From contig MU119464.1 of NCBI GenBank assembly GCA_014904845.1, forward strand, positions 1 to 64,000: DNA of 64,000 nt, in the 5' to 3' direction. This DNA comes from Acephala macrosclerotiorum. Lineage: Eukaryota; Ascomycota; Leotiomycetes; Helotiales; Mollisiaceae. This document shows positions 22,557 through 31,024 of the stretch, piece by piece (position 1 is the stretch's first letter; the number at the start of each line of letters is the position of its first letter). A model generated the notes under the pieces. The model ran no database searches. It was not told the DNA's origin and saw only the letters and a program-made list of their open reading frames with translations. Both the position numbers and the translations under genes were made by a program.

Positions 22557-23795
22557 ATGCCTATACATTTTCTGGCCGAGGCCGTCTGGACAGGCATCCC
22601 GTGGCTTCCCAGTGGCTGGACTATCCTCAAATTCGCCGTTGCTGCGGTGGTCATTACCCTCATAAAATGGTACTCTATGGGCGCGTCGAACACTGCAGAG
22701 CGACAAATGCATGGGAAGGTTGTGATGATAACAGGAGGTACAACAGGGATAGGCGCATCCGTTGCTCTACGGTTAGCAGAAAGAGGTGCTCAAATAATCC
22801 TGCTCGTTCATCAATCGCCGAAGGATATCTTTCTCGTCGACTTCATCGAAGACCTCAGGGAGAAGAGCGGGAACGAGTTGATATACGCGGAACAAGTCGA
22901 CCTGTCTTCACTGTATAGCGTCCGCCAATTCGCGACGAAATGGATCGACAATGCCCCTCCGCGACGGTTAGACATGATTATTCTCTGCGCCGCGACATTG
23001 ACTCCGGCCGGCAAACCTCGATCAGTAACCAGCGAAGGTCTGGAGGAAGTCTGGATGGTCAACTATCTCGCAAACTTCCATCTACTCAGCATTCTGAGCC
23101 CTGCCATCCGCGCACAACCGCCAGACAGAGATGTCAGGATCATATTCGCGACTTGCTCCTCATATATCACCTCTCCCCTTCTCGAAGATGGCAGTGAAGC
23201 ATTGAAGAAGAAGGACTGGACACCAGCGAAAGCATATGCACGAAGCAAGTTGGCATTGATGATGTTTGGACATGCTTTCCAGAAGCATTTGGATGCATAC
23301 AAGCGACCTGATGGTGCTCCCATGAATGCGAGAGTCATATTCGTCGATCCTGGCTATTCTCGGACACCGGGTATGCGTCGCTGGCTGACACGAGGAACAC
23401 TTTGGGGCCTTGCGTTGTATTTGGTTTTCTGGCAGAATGTCTGGCTTGTTTTGAAGAGCTCGGAAGGAGGAGCACAGAGCTTTCTCTATGCTGCCATGGA
23501 TGTTACATTTGGACGTGGTGCTGGCGGGAAATTGGTTAAGGAGTGTCGGGAGATGGACTACGCGAGAATAGATATCAAAGACGAGAAAGCTGCGAAGAAG
23601 CTGTGGGAAGGGAGTGAGAAGCTCATTGAGAGAGTCGAGAGAGAAGAGGCAGTCCGAAGGGCTTTGGAGAAAAAGGAACAGGAAAAGGCAGAGAAGGAGA
23701 AGCCGCAGAACGGCAAGGAATCGAGCGAAAAGGTTGAGGCCACACCAAAAAGCGCCGAGAAACCGAAATCTCGAAGGCAGAAAAAAGCGAAATGA
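22557..23795 (+). CDS. Short-chain dehydrogenase/reductase, membrane-associated
   Basis: 412 residues from the ATG at 22557 (gccacaATGc context); an in-frame ATG at 22464 would add 31 residues. A hydrophobic N-terminal segment (ILKFAVAAVVITLIKWY) probably anchors the protein in a membrane. The Rossmann core follows: MITGGTTGIGAS (cofactor loop T-G-x3-G-x-G), LAERGAQIILL, the family N in NYLANFHLL, Ser in IFATCSSYI, and the catalytic Y-x3-K in AYARSKLAL. The last 70 residues are a charged Glu/Lys tail, unusual for the family. The layout resembles Env9-type fungal lipid-droplet or vacuolar SDRs, but that is only a suggestion; the substrate (sterol, retinoid-like or other carbonyl) is unknown. 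No intron. Confidence 0.85.
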   Translation: MPIHFLAEAVWTGIPWLPSGWTILKFAVAAVVITLIKWYSMGASNTAERQMHGKVVMITGGTTGIGASVALRLAERGAQIILLVHQSPKDIFLVDFIEDLREKSGNELIYAEQVDLSSLYSVRQFATKWIDNAPPRRLDMIILCAATLTPAGKPRSVTSEGLEEVWMVNYLANFHLLSILSPAIRAQPPDRDVRIIFATCSSYITSPLLEDGSEALKKKDWTPAKAYARSKLALMMFGHAFQKHLDAYKRPDGAPMNARVIFVDPGYSRTPGMRRWLTRGTLWGLALYLVFWQNVWLVLKSSEGGAQSFLYAAMDVTFGRGAGGKLVKECREMDYARIDIKDEKAAKKLWEGSEKLIERVEREEAVRRALEKKEQEKAEKEKPQNGKESSEKVEATPKSAEKPKSRRQKKAK

Positions 23796-24251
23796 GCGAC
23801 TTGTACACACTTGGATTTGGAAGCATAGCGATGGAGTCATGAAAATTGTCGAATTGTCCGTTCTTTTTACAATAGCTATTCTCATCAAATACCTAGAAAC
23901 CTCAAGGTTAATCCACTTCTGGTGGACTTATTATTCCACAAGGTCAGTAAAATCCCTATCATCATGATCGATAACAGAATTACGAGGTATGTCCAGACAT
24001 TATTCCCGAAGCCACATGCGACGCACGTGCATCGGATCCTCCCTTCTACATTGTGGAATATACATTTTCCTCAGGTAGCCTCTTTCCAATGTCGTTTTAA
24101 TTGCTTTATGCTTCAAGTGAAACATTGCATTCCTCATCTTCTACGCTTTTGCAGCACAAAGAAACTCGACCGCCGAAAACAAAGTAATTCTTTCAGTCAC
24201 TCCACACAATGAAGGCTCAATTCTCAATCATGGAAAAAATCCAATTCTACG
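23796..24251. other. Intergenic spacer
   Basis: 456 bp of slightly AT-rich sequence between tandem plus-strand genes. No coding or RNA feature recognised. Confidence 0.6.
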
Positions 24252-25193
24252 ATGGACGAATCACTAGAAACACCGGAACTTTGGCTCGTCCCCATTATCG
24301 ATCCAGCACCCCGCCACCACGCCTTCAAAATGGATAAAATCCCCTCGCCTCTCCTATCTGCAAGTGAGCTCGACGAAGCGATCGTCAAAATTACCAATGC
24401 ACTTGACACATTGAAAGTACGATACGGAATTGTGGGAAGTACAGCGGTTAATCTTTATGCGCGACATTATGGGTTTCCTCATCATGCGACGTCGAATATA
24501 TCTATAATTGTGCAGCCGACGGAGAAGGTTTCGGCAATGGAGATATCTGCAAGGTTTGCGGAGAAGAGGTTTGAGGCGGATTTTGTGTGTTGGATGATTA
24601 AAGGGGTGAGGGTTCCGAAGGTGGTTGTTGTTAGGAGGGAGGGGTATAGGGAGCAGAGGATGGTGGTTAGTTTTAAGTTGTTGGATCATTATGCGTATCC
24701 GGAACGCAGGATGCATTACGATTTTGATCTCGGTCGGTTGGGGAATCAGAGGATTCTCTGGGGAGTGTGTGGGAAGAGAGTCAGGTTGTTGAATGCGCCG
24801 TGGCTTTTGAGGCAGAAGATTCTGGCTTGGGGAGCAAGGGAGGATGCGGAGGAGAGGAGAATGGACGTCGTAGATATCAAGACGTTGTGTGATATCGTGG
24901 AGGTGCAGAAGAAGAGGGTTAAGTTTCGAGATGAGGAAGAAGTGCAAGTGTTGGAGAAATTCGTGATGAACGTCTCCGAAGACCCCTTGGCGTTCAGAAA
25001 CGCGATTGATTGCCCGCAAGTCTTGGGACCTTGGCGGGAGATTCGATGGATCAAGGTGTTGTTGATCATGTTGGCTGTATTCTTGTTTGGACTCTGGCTT
25101 GACTATGCTTATTCTACCAACGACTGGGATGCTGAGAAGGACCAGTTGCGGTGGATGGAATGGAGTTTGAAGGAAATCCGGGAGGACGAATGA
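24252..25193 (+). CDS. Nucleotidyltransferase-fold-like protein with membrane tail, active site apparently lost
   Basis: Single exon, 313 residues, ATG at 24252. Residues about 40-85 resemble the nucleotide-binding strand-helix-strand of AbiEii/MNT-type nucleotidyltransferase folds: YGIVGSTAVNLYARHYG, then HHATSNISIIVQP. In active enzymes the second segment reads T-S-D-x-D; here the two acidic positions are Asn and Ser, so metal-dependent transfer is unlikely. The middle is a helical region rich in Arg and Glu. Near the C-terminus, WIKVLLIMLAVFLFGLWLDY is a strong single transmembrane helix, leaving a short tail. No partner is suggested by the neighbours. The fold call rests on one motif and could be wrong; the open frame and transmembrane segment are clear. 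Confidence 0.6.
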   Translation: MDESLETPELWLVPIIDPAPRHHAFKMDKIPSPLLSASELDEAIVKITNALDTLKVRYGIVGSTAVNLYARHYGFPHHATSNISIIVQPTEKVSAMEISARFAEKRFEADFVCWMIKGVRVPKVVVVRREGYREQRMVVSFKLLDHYAYPERRMHYDFDLGRLGNQRILWGVCGKRVRLLNAPWLLRQKILAWGAREDAEERRMDVVDIKTLCDIVEVQKKRVKFRDEEEVQVLEKFVMNVSEDPLAFRNAIDCPQVLGPWREIRWIKVLLIMLAVFLFGLWLDYAYSTNDWDAEKDQLRWMEWSLKEIREDE

Positions 25194-26459
25194 TGCTATT
25201 CTAAATATAAATGATAAAGTTGAATGCTCGAAGGAGACAGTGTCGGGATGTCGACTGCCTCGAGTTGTTGAGCATGTTTGAAATGACAAAAAGTTGAATG
25301 CTCACCGATAAATCTTGAGCCGAGGCATTTGAAATGCTCAATACACATTCGATAATTCGATCGTTCTCCCTGATCCTGGAAGCCTGCCCTCCAAGCTAGA
25401 ACTACCCCAGCTAGCTCGTGTTATAAACGCCAACATTCCCTACTTATAGCATAGACAAAGCTTAAGCGGCACCCCCCTATATTGCTCTCACCGTTACCCG
25501 CACTCTCGAGTCATTCTAAGCACTGCTACCACTAAACTAGATTCTATAGTACCCATCGCTAGGAATAGCGAAGCAGAGGAGACAGCCGTCGCCTAGAATC
25601 TTTTCCCCCGCCTCCTCGCTTCGGGCTTCAAACGCAACAGCTACCAACTTTCTAGTGCTACTAGCTGCCACACAAGCTTTCAAGCACCAGAACAGTGCCA
25701 TATGGTCTGTAGTCATTGGATCCAAATGCATTCCTGACGCACGGCATGACTGTAATGCTAAGCTATATGTAGAAAAGTGGTGCCCAGAAATAGGCCAAAT
25801 GAATGGTCCCCCTTCACCCCGTGCTCGCCTATCATATCCCGCACTCAAGTAAGCGAAGCTTGATTAGATTGATTTAATCGATGATAGCATGTTTCCATCG
25901 ATGCTACTCATTATTTTGATGTCAAACTTTTGAAGTGTTCGCCCCCTTTTAAGTCTCGCTTAGCGTACTTAAGAAAAGGGATGGCTGCTAGCGTTGTTTC
26001 CGAGCTTGATTCCCAACCCCTCTAAGAACATATCATCCAGTCAACGGTCAGTCATTGTATACCATCAGAAGAGATCATGAGCGCAAGGTTATCCCTACCA
26101 AAGCCTCGAGGCTGCTCTGCTAATAGTTGGGTAGCAGATGAAAAGGCAGGCGTGATGTACGGTACAGTACCTAGCTATCGTAGCTCCTGAACTTTCAACG
26201 TACGTTAGCCCCTATTCTCACAATGCTTCTTTTCGTCAGTAAGTCCTATTTTCAATCTAAAGCTGATTTTCATGATTAAGAGCATCATGACATAGGCATG
26301 AGCATGAGGCGCAAAAGCAATGCATTTCATTGGTTTCTGTACATAATGTGAGTTAAATTCCGACATCGGCTCAAAATCCAATGGTGAATTTACCAAGTGG
26401 TCTGATATCATGCCTTTGCCCATTCATTGAACCTGCCTTGGATGTTTGCCCACTTCTCC
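25194..26459. other. Gene-poor start of accessory island
   Basis: No open frame here has a recognisable motif. The segment 25540-25850 is open on both strands for about 100 codons, but neither translation resembles a known protein and no splice context supports it. Base composition is normal, so this is not part of an AT-rich RIP block. Confidence 0.5.
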
Positions 26460-27540
26460 ACACCTTCAGACATCCAAACCTTCGACCAGCTGACCACCTC
26501 TTTCAGCGGCGCACTTCGTTCGTTTACCTTTGAAAACGGGTGAATCTGCAAAGCTATTTCTTACCGCCTCTAATCTGCTTCTTCACCGAGCTTGCGAGGG
26601 ATATTTGCTAATGCTTCCAACCGTCAAATATCAGGCTTATGAACATCTAAACTTTTGACTAACGACCACCCCTTCAAGCGGCGCGCCTTTGGTCATCTAT
26701 TTTTGAGAGAGAACACGAATCTTCAAAGCTTTTCAACCATGAAAATTTGTCTCTGCTCACTAACTGAGCTTACTTGTAGCATTTGCCCAAAGTTCTAAGC
26801 TTTCAAGCCTCGATACCCTTTCGAACAACTCTTGACGGCGCACCTTCACTCACGTGTTTCCTAGAGGTCGTGAATCTCAAAGCGATTTACTCTCGCAGCC
26901 GCAACTCTGTCAACTTACTCAGCCTGTATAAAGGGAGTGTACAAAGGGTCAGACTCTCGAACATCAAGAGTTCAAGTGTCAAAAGCTCCCAGTAACAGAC
27001 TACCACAGTTTGCAGCCCGCTTTCCTGGTTCTTCAAAGAGGTGAAATTGTAAAGTCATTTTCTCAGCTAGCATCGTATATGCTTGTTTGAGCAAATTTCT
27101 GGAAGTGGGAATCCAAGATGTCAAACCGGTCAATGTCAAGCTTTCAAGCGTCAAAATTCTGGTTTGACCCCTTTAATATCTAGCTTAACGATAAGTAAGC
27201 GACATTCTCTCCCTCTTCAATCCATTGTTCAGCTTTACGGTTGCCTTTTAAATTGCTTCTACTGGATTAAGTCCAGAAGGAGTCAAACCTGTTAGTGTCA
27301 AACTTTCAGGCCTCAAGATGCCTAACCGACCAGTGACCCCCTCTTAGCGGCTCACTTAACGAGACGTCACCCTCCTGCAGTTCACTGCTGCAGCCTCGTT
27401 CTATTTATTCACTGGTGGCCCCACAAATGGATCCACAAGTGGATCCACAAGTGGTCAAACCGGTCAGTGTTCAACTTTCAGGCGTCAAGATTCTTGACAG
27501 ACGAACGACCCCCCCTTAGCGCCTCGCTTAACAAGTTCAT
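26460..27540. repeat. Degenerate tandem array, unit about 165 bp
   Basis: A recurring pair of sub-motifs, roughly GTCAAACCGGTCARTGTCAA and, about 60 bp later, GACCCCCTCTTAGCGGCTC, appears in about seven decayed copies. Copy starts are near 26463, 26630, 26800, 26950, 27120, 27282 and 27454, a spacing of about 150-172 bp. The last three copies are the best preserved. Within the last copy a 12-bp unit (tggatccacaag) is itself duplicated at about 27428-27451. Copies also share a tttcaggcgtcaagattct element. It has no coding potential. It looks like an old satellite or subtelomere-type array; identity unknown. Confidence 0.65.
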
Positions 27541-27713
27541 AACGGCGCACCACCCCCCATTTGCAACCTTCCCTTCTACACAACAAAACTCCACTTGCAG
27601 TTCTGGTATGGCGCTCCCAAATGCAACAGCACATTTTCTGTTTAATACTTTGTACTTATACTAACATCTTCTCAGCTGCATCAATTCCTTGGTCTCTTGC
27701 GACTTTGCACTCT

Positions 27714-27807
27714 AATACTCACTCGCATCCAATACTCACTCGCATCCAATACTCACTCGCATCCAATACTCACTCGCATCCAATACACCAATACTCACGC
27801 GCATTCC
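27714..27807. repeat. 17-bp minisatellite
   Basis: Four perfect head-to-tail copies of aatactcactcgcatcc (27714-27781), an 8-bp partial copy, then a fifth variant copy to 27807. It lies about 115 bp upstream of the small gene at 27921, in its promoter or leader. Confidence 0.95.
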
Positions 27808-27920
27808 GAGCTCCGGTTTGGTATGACCCCTTTTTTTTCCCGCGTCACCCTTCCGTTTCCCATGTCCCCCTATTGTACCTGCTATTGTTTATCATACTAA
27901 TATTTGCTATTGTAAGCAAC

Positions 27921-28451
27921 ATGTCCAACTCCAACTTACCCAATACCGTCAAGGCGTGGCCAGCAATGATAAATCCTTCTCGATCGTTCGTGGGTGCACG
28001 CTTTAACCATGCCGACCTCGATGCCGACCAGCGAGCGCTGTACAACAACTATAGTCTCCTTCCAGCTGACCGTCTGGCCGTCAAGCAGCGTCTGGAGGCG
28101 ACTTTCGATCTGATGGTCACCTCAGCTCGTGAGCTTTTCATCACTGGCAATGTCTGCAGAAAGTGTGGTGGCGCAATGGCCAGGGCCGGAAGCAGACATG
28201 AGCAGATGTCAGATGCGACTCAAGCCCTGTGGGATGAGTTGGATGTTCAGGTTGATGGTATGTTTGAATGCGCTCCGATGTCAGGTTGATATCTGGGATA
28301 ATGCTAACGCGCAAATGCAGCCCTGAAGGCCAACATTCTCATTGTCAATCAGGAGCACCTAAACGATTTGAAGGGAATGTTTGATACTGCGATGAAGAGT
28401 GCCAAGGCGGACAACATCGCTGCTAGTTGCACTGGCAGTCGATCATCCTAA
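27921..28451 (+). CDS. Unrecognised small two-exon gene with CxxC motif
   Basis: Two exons, 27921-28257 and 28321-28451, encode 155 residues. The intron (63 nt, phase 1) has a GTATGT donor, a gctaac branch site and an atgcag acceptor, which strongly supports a real transcript. The codons are GC-rich compared with the flanks. The protein is hydrophilic and probably mostly helical, with SFVGARFNHADLDADQRALY near residue 24 and one cysteine pair in VCRKCGGAMARAG near residue 93, and no signal peptide or transmembrane helix. I do not recognise a family. It sits between a decayed tandem array plus minisatellite upstream and a TGTCTG repeat cluster downstream, which suggests an orphan or lineage-specific gene. 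Confidence 0.65.
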
Positions 28452-28503
28452 TTGGGTTGAGCATTCTGGATGGCGTTAATGGCATTTCTTTGATTCTGGG
28501 AAA

Positions 28504-28800
28504 CAGACATTCTAGAATGTCAATGGGAGTACCTTGATTATGGAGCAATTACAGACATTCTAGATTGACGTTGGGAGAGATACCAGGGTGGAAAAGATAC
28601 GGACATTGGTCCATTGCGATGCCTTGCTTTTTACATTACGTTGCTTTCAGACATTGCATAAATGAAATGCTATGTCTACCGATTTTTGAAATGTCTGTCC
28701 CCGTTGTGTTTTGGCCTATATTGTGAAAGAGATTTCAAATGTCTGTTCTGGGACTGTTTTGACGCTATGGTGTGAGCTGATTTCTAAATGTCTGTCCTAG
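28504..28800. repeat. Cluster of CAGACATT/AATGTCTG motifs with a 16-bp palindrome
   Basis: acagacattctaga occurs at 28504 and 28551; the first lies within the perfect palindrome gacattctagaatgtc (28506-28521). Further on, three imperfect 48-49 bp direct repeats each carry aaatgtctg (atgtctg at 28691, 28739, 28788) followed by tttt(g) and a tgtgaa/tgtgag element. Related single copies lie near 28601 and 28650. The cluster begins about 50 bp after the stop of the small gene at 27921. Confidence 0.75.
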
Positions 28801-29426
28801 TTTTGTTTTGGCTCCCACTGTGAAATGAGTTTTGAAGTATGGAAAAGAGGAAGGACATTGACATTGTCCTTCACCTTGACCCAACCCCCCTTTTTAGGCG
28901 AGTCCATTGGCATGTGCTCGGCTTTCGGCATGCTGTCATTCTACAGGGAAGCCGGGAAAGTGGAGAAGCTACCCCACAATCTAAATGTGCCTATGTACCT
29001 TCCCTCGGGACCATCGAGGCATGCTTCCTTCACAATTGTTCTCTCGAGGCCAGCTGCAATAGCTGCTGTATTACAATAACTACTAGGCTAGCTGACATCA
29101 TCGCGTGTCCCGAACGGCATTCCTCGTCCTCGATGATTCGGCGCTCAATCTCCCAGATATTCGAAAGTAGTACACCACACGACCAGCTTCGGCAAGGAGA
29201 CAATATAATGATCTCCTCATTACAGCCCTCGAGACCCAAGGTACAATTCCTGCTATCCCCTACGATAGCAAAATGAGCTTGGAGAATGCTGATCAACTCT
29301 CAGGTCCCTCCGTCGCACACTTCTCCCCCACCCTTAAATCAACAACCCACGAGAACTTTTACCTCCTCACTCCCCACTTCTCCCATCGTGCCACAATATT
29401 TCCCTCCAAGAAATCAAATCGAAGCT
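28801..29426. other. Intergenic and 5' leader of a small candidate gene
   Basis: Ordinary composition up to about 29290, then a pyrimidine-rich stretch (about 29300-29420) like a fungal 5' leader. No recognised coding feature. Confidence 0.5.
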
Positions 29427-29642
29427 ATGCCTCCTCGATTAGCACCAATTCCTGCGAATCTAGTTTTGGAACGGCGGCAATTCTTCTCTGCATTGCGACA
29501 TCCTGTGTTTTTTACAGATAGGTTCAAGAAAGCGCCCCCTGGGATTAATACTGGTGGAGGGAGTTGGCAGAGTCCAGTTGCAGAGGGGTATGTCTACAAT
29601 GACGGGGCGAGGAGAAGTATTGATGGGGCTGTGAAGTTGTGA
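29427..29642 (+). CDS. Candidate small protein, 71 residues
   Basis: An ATG at 29427 preceded by a CT-rich leader opens a 71-residue frame, basic in the first half (ANLVLERRQFFSALRHPVFF, then DRFKKAPPG) and ending DGARRSIDGAVKL. No intron is needed. The basic, aromatic N-terminal half would suit a small mitochondrial or ribosome-associated protein, but no family is recognised. The frame is open further upstream to another ATG at 29286, giving a Pro/Ser/Thr-rich extension that looks like translated leader. It might be non-coding. Confidence 0.4.
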   Translation: MPPRLAPIPANLVLERRQFFSALRHPVFFTDRFKKAPPGINTGGGSWQSPVAEGYVYNDGARRSIDGAVKL

Positions 29643-29950
29643 GATTCGGAAGCTGTGAAAACAGTAGGCAGGAACAATTTGGAGGAGCGATGCTAATTGC
29701 ATACACGATGGACAACGATGGACACGAATATTGCATAATACGGAGTTTGGGGTTGATGCTTGCTTTCGATCACTACGAGTACAAAAGATACCGGAGTTGA
29801 CCAAGGAAATGAATTGCAGGCTATGGCCAGTGTACAATGTTCGCTTCCCGAACTGTATCTTGCGAACTTCATGGTATAAGTTGATAATCGAGAACCGCCC
29901 ACTTCTGTAAATCATACAATCTCTGCTATACATTTTGCTCCTCCTTCCGA
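29643..29950. other. Convergent intergenic spacer
   Basis: 3' flanks of the small candidate gene (plus) and the R-SNARE gene (minus). Nothing else seen. Confidence 0.55.
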
Positions 29951-30688
29951 TTATCCAACGCACTTTGACCATCCTGGGAGTCCACATCCGAATCCAACGA
30001 AGAGGTAAATCAAGAAGATGACCACCGCGATCAACAACGCCATCAACTTGACGTTCTTCCACCACATCTTCCTCCTCAATCCTCTACTCTTGATACGGAA
30101 CTCATGAGCATTGCCTCCAAGCCTATCCGTCTTGTCGACCAACAGATTCATACTCTCACCCCTCTCCAACAAACTCTCAATATTCTGGCTCATAATCCCC
30201 CTCACATTATCAATCTCTCCCTGCACATTACTAATAGCATCCTCCTTGCCCGCCTTCGTAGTCCCATAATCAACCATCAACTTCTTCAGCTCAGAATTGA
30301 AGCTTCCAGCGCCATAATTAGGCAGACTCGTGAAATCGGTGCTCTCAGGAGGATATTGTGCTAAGAAGCGCTTCTTGATCTCGACGAGGAATCCGAAGGG
30401 TATGCGACGACCTAATGAGGCGTCGGCGATTACGAGATAGGCGAGTCCGCCTGCGGATGAGGATGAGGATGGGTATTCGGAGGGAGCGTCGGCGATATAG
30501 TGGATGAACTTTTGGTCGTGGGTGTAGGTGAGCTTTTGGGCTTTGTCGTGGGTTATTTTGGGGAGGACGAGGGATGCGAGAGAGGAGGTTTGGGAGGCGG
30601 CGGAGGTTGTGTGTTCTGTTAGGATGGTGGTGTTGTGGGCAATGCAGGAATAGTAGAGAGGAGTTGGTGGTGTGGATGAAGAGGCCAT
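29951..30688 (-). CDS. R-SNARE, VAMP7/Nyv1-like longin SNARE
   Basis: Single exon, 245 residues, ATG at 30688 (gcc-ATGG context on the minus strand); the frame stays open 26 codons further upstream but with no better start. The order is typical of a longin v-SNARE. An N-terminal longin domain (PLYYSCIAHNTTILTEH, HDQKFIHYIAD, LAYLVIADASLGRRIPFGFL) leads into a SNARE helix (ISNVQGEIDNVRGIMSQNIE, LLERGESMNLLVDKTDRL) whose zero-layer residue is the Arg of LLERGE. A C-terminal anchor (LMALLIAVVIFLIYLFVGFG) follows. Such proteins act as the vesicle-side SNARE in endosome-vacuole and some secretory fusion. It diverges from suv3 across 336 bp. Confidence 0.93.
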   Translation of the reverse strand: MASSSTPPTPLYYSCIAHNTTILTEHTTSAASQTSSLASLVLPKITHDKAQKLTYTHDQKFIHYIADAPSEYPSSSSSAGGLAYLVIADASLGRRIPFGFLVEIKKRFLAQYPPESTDFTSLPNYGAGSFNSELKKLMVDYGTTKAGKEDAISNVQGEIDNVRGIMSQNIESLLERGESMNLLVDKTDRLGGNAHEFRIKSRGLRRKMWWKNVKLMALLIAVVIFLIYLFVGFGCGLPGWSKCVG

Positions 30689-31024
30689 GGTGGATTGTGC
30701 GAGTTTGTTCTCATGCGATGGTTTGTTGTGAAGTTGGCGTGAAGGAGATGAGGAGTCCGTGAGCAAGGCGATAGAAAAGTCGAGTTGTAGGTTGTGCGAG
30801 TTGAAGTTAGTCGGTCAAATTGTTGTACCTGGAACGAGGTCTGATGACGATGAGGCACCAGTAAGGAATTCCGCTCGTTCCTTCCTTGGCATTTCCGTTC
30901 CGCTCGATAAGCCATTCTTATCAGTCGCCACGCCTCAGGAGAAAATATCGCGAGCAGTCTAGGCATCATCGCGTCGGCTCTGCAAATGTCTTCTCTCTTC
31001 TAGATTTCTTCATTCATTACAGTG
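30689..31024. promoter_or_regulatory. Divergent promoter, R-SNARE and suv3
   Basis: 336 bp between the two start codons. No TATA-like element or repeated motif stands out. Confidence 0.5.

Noticed and set aside
23160..23888. 242-codon frame antisense to the dehydrogenase
   Set aside because: Lies opposite a confidently assigned SDR; its Leu/Phe/Arg-rich translation is the complement of the Glu/Lys tail.
24354..25289. 311-codon frame antisense to the nucleotidyltransferase-like gene
   Set aside because: His/Pro/Arg-rich shadow translation without motifs; the sense frame has a coherent fold motif and transmembrane helix.
27714..27807. Possible CRISPR-like array
   Set aside because: Units are contiguous with no spacers and the genome is eukaryotic; it is a minisatellite.
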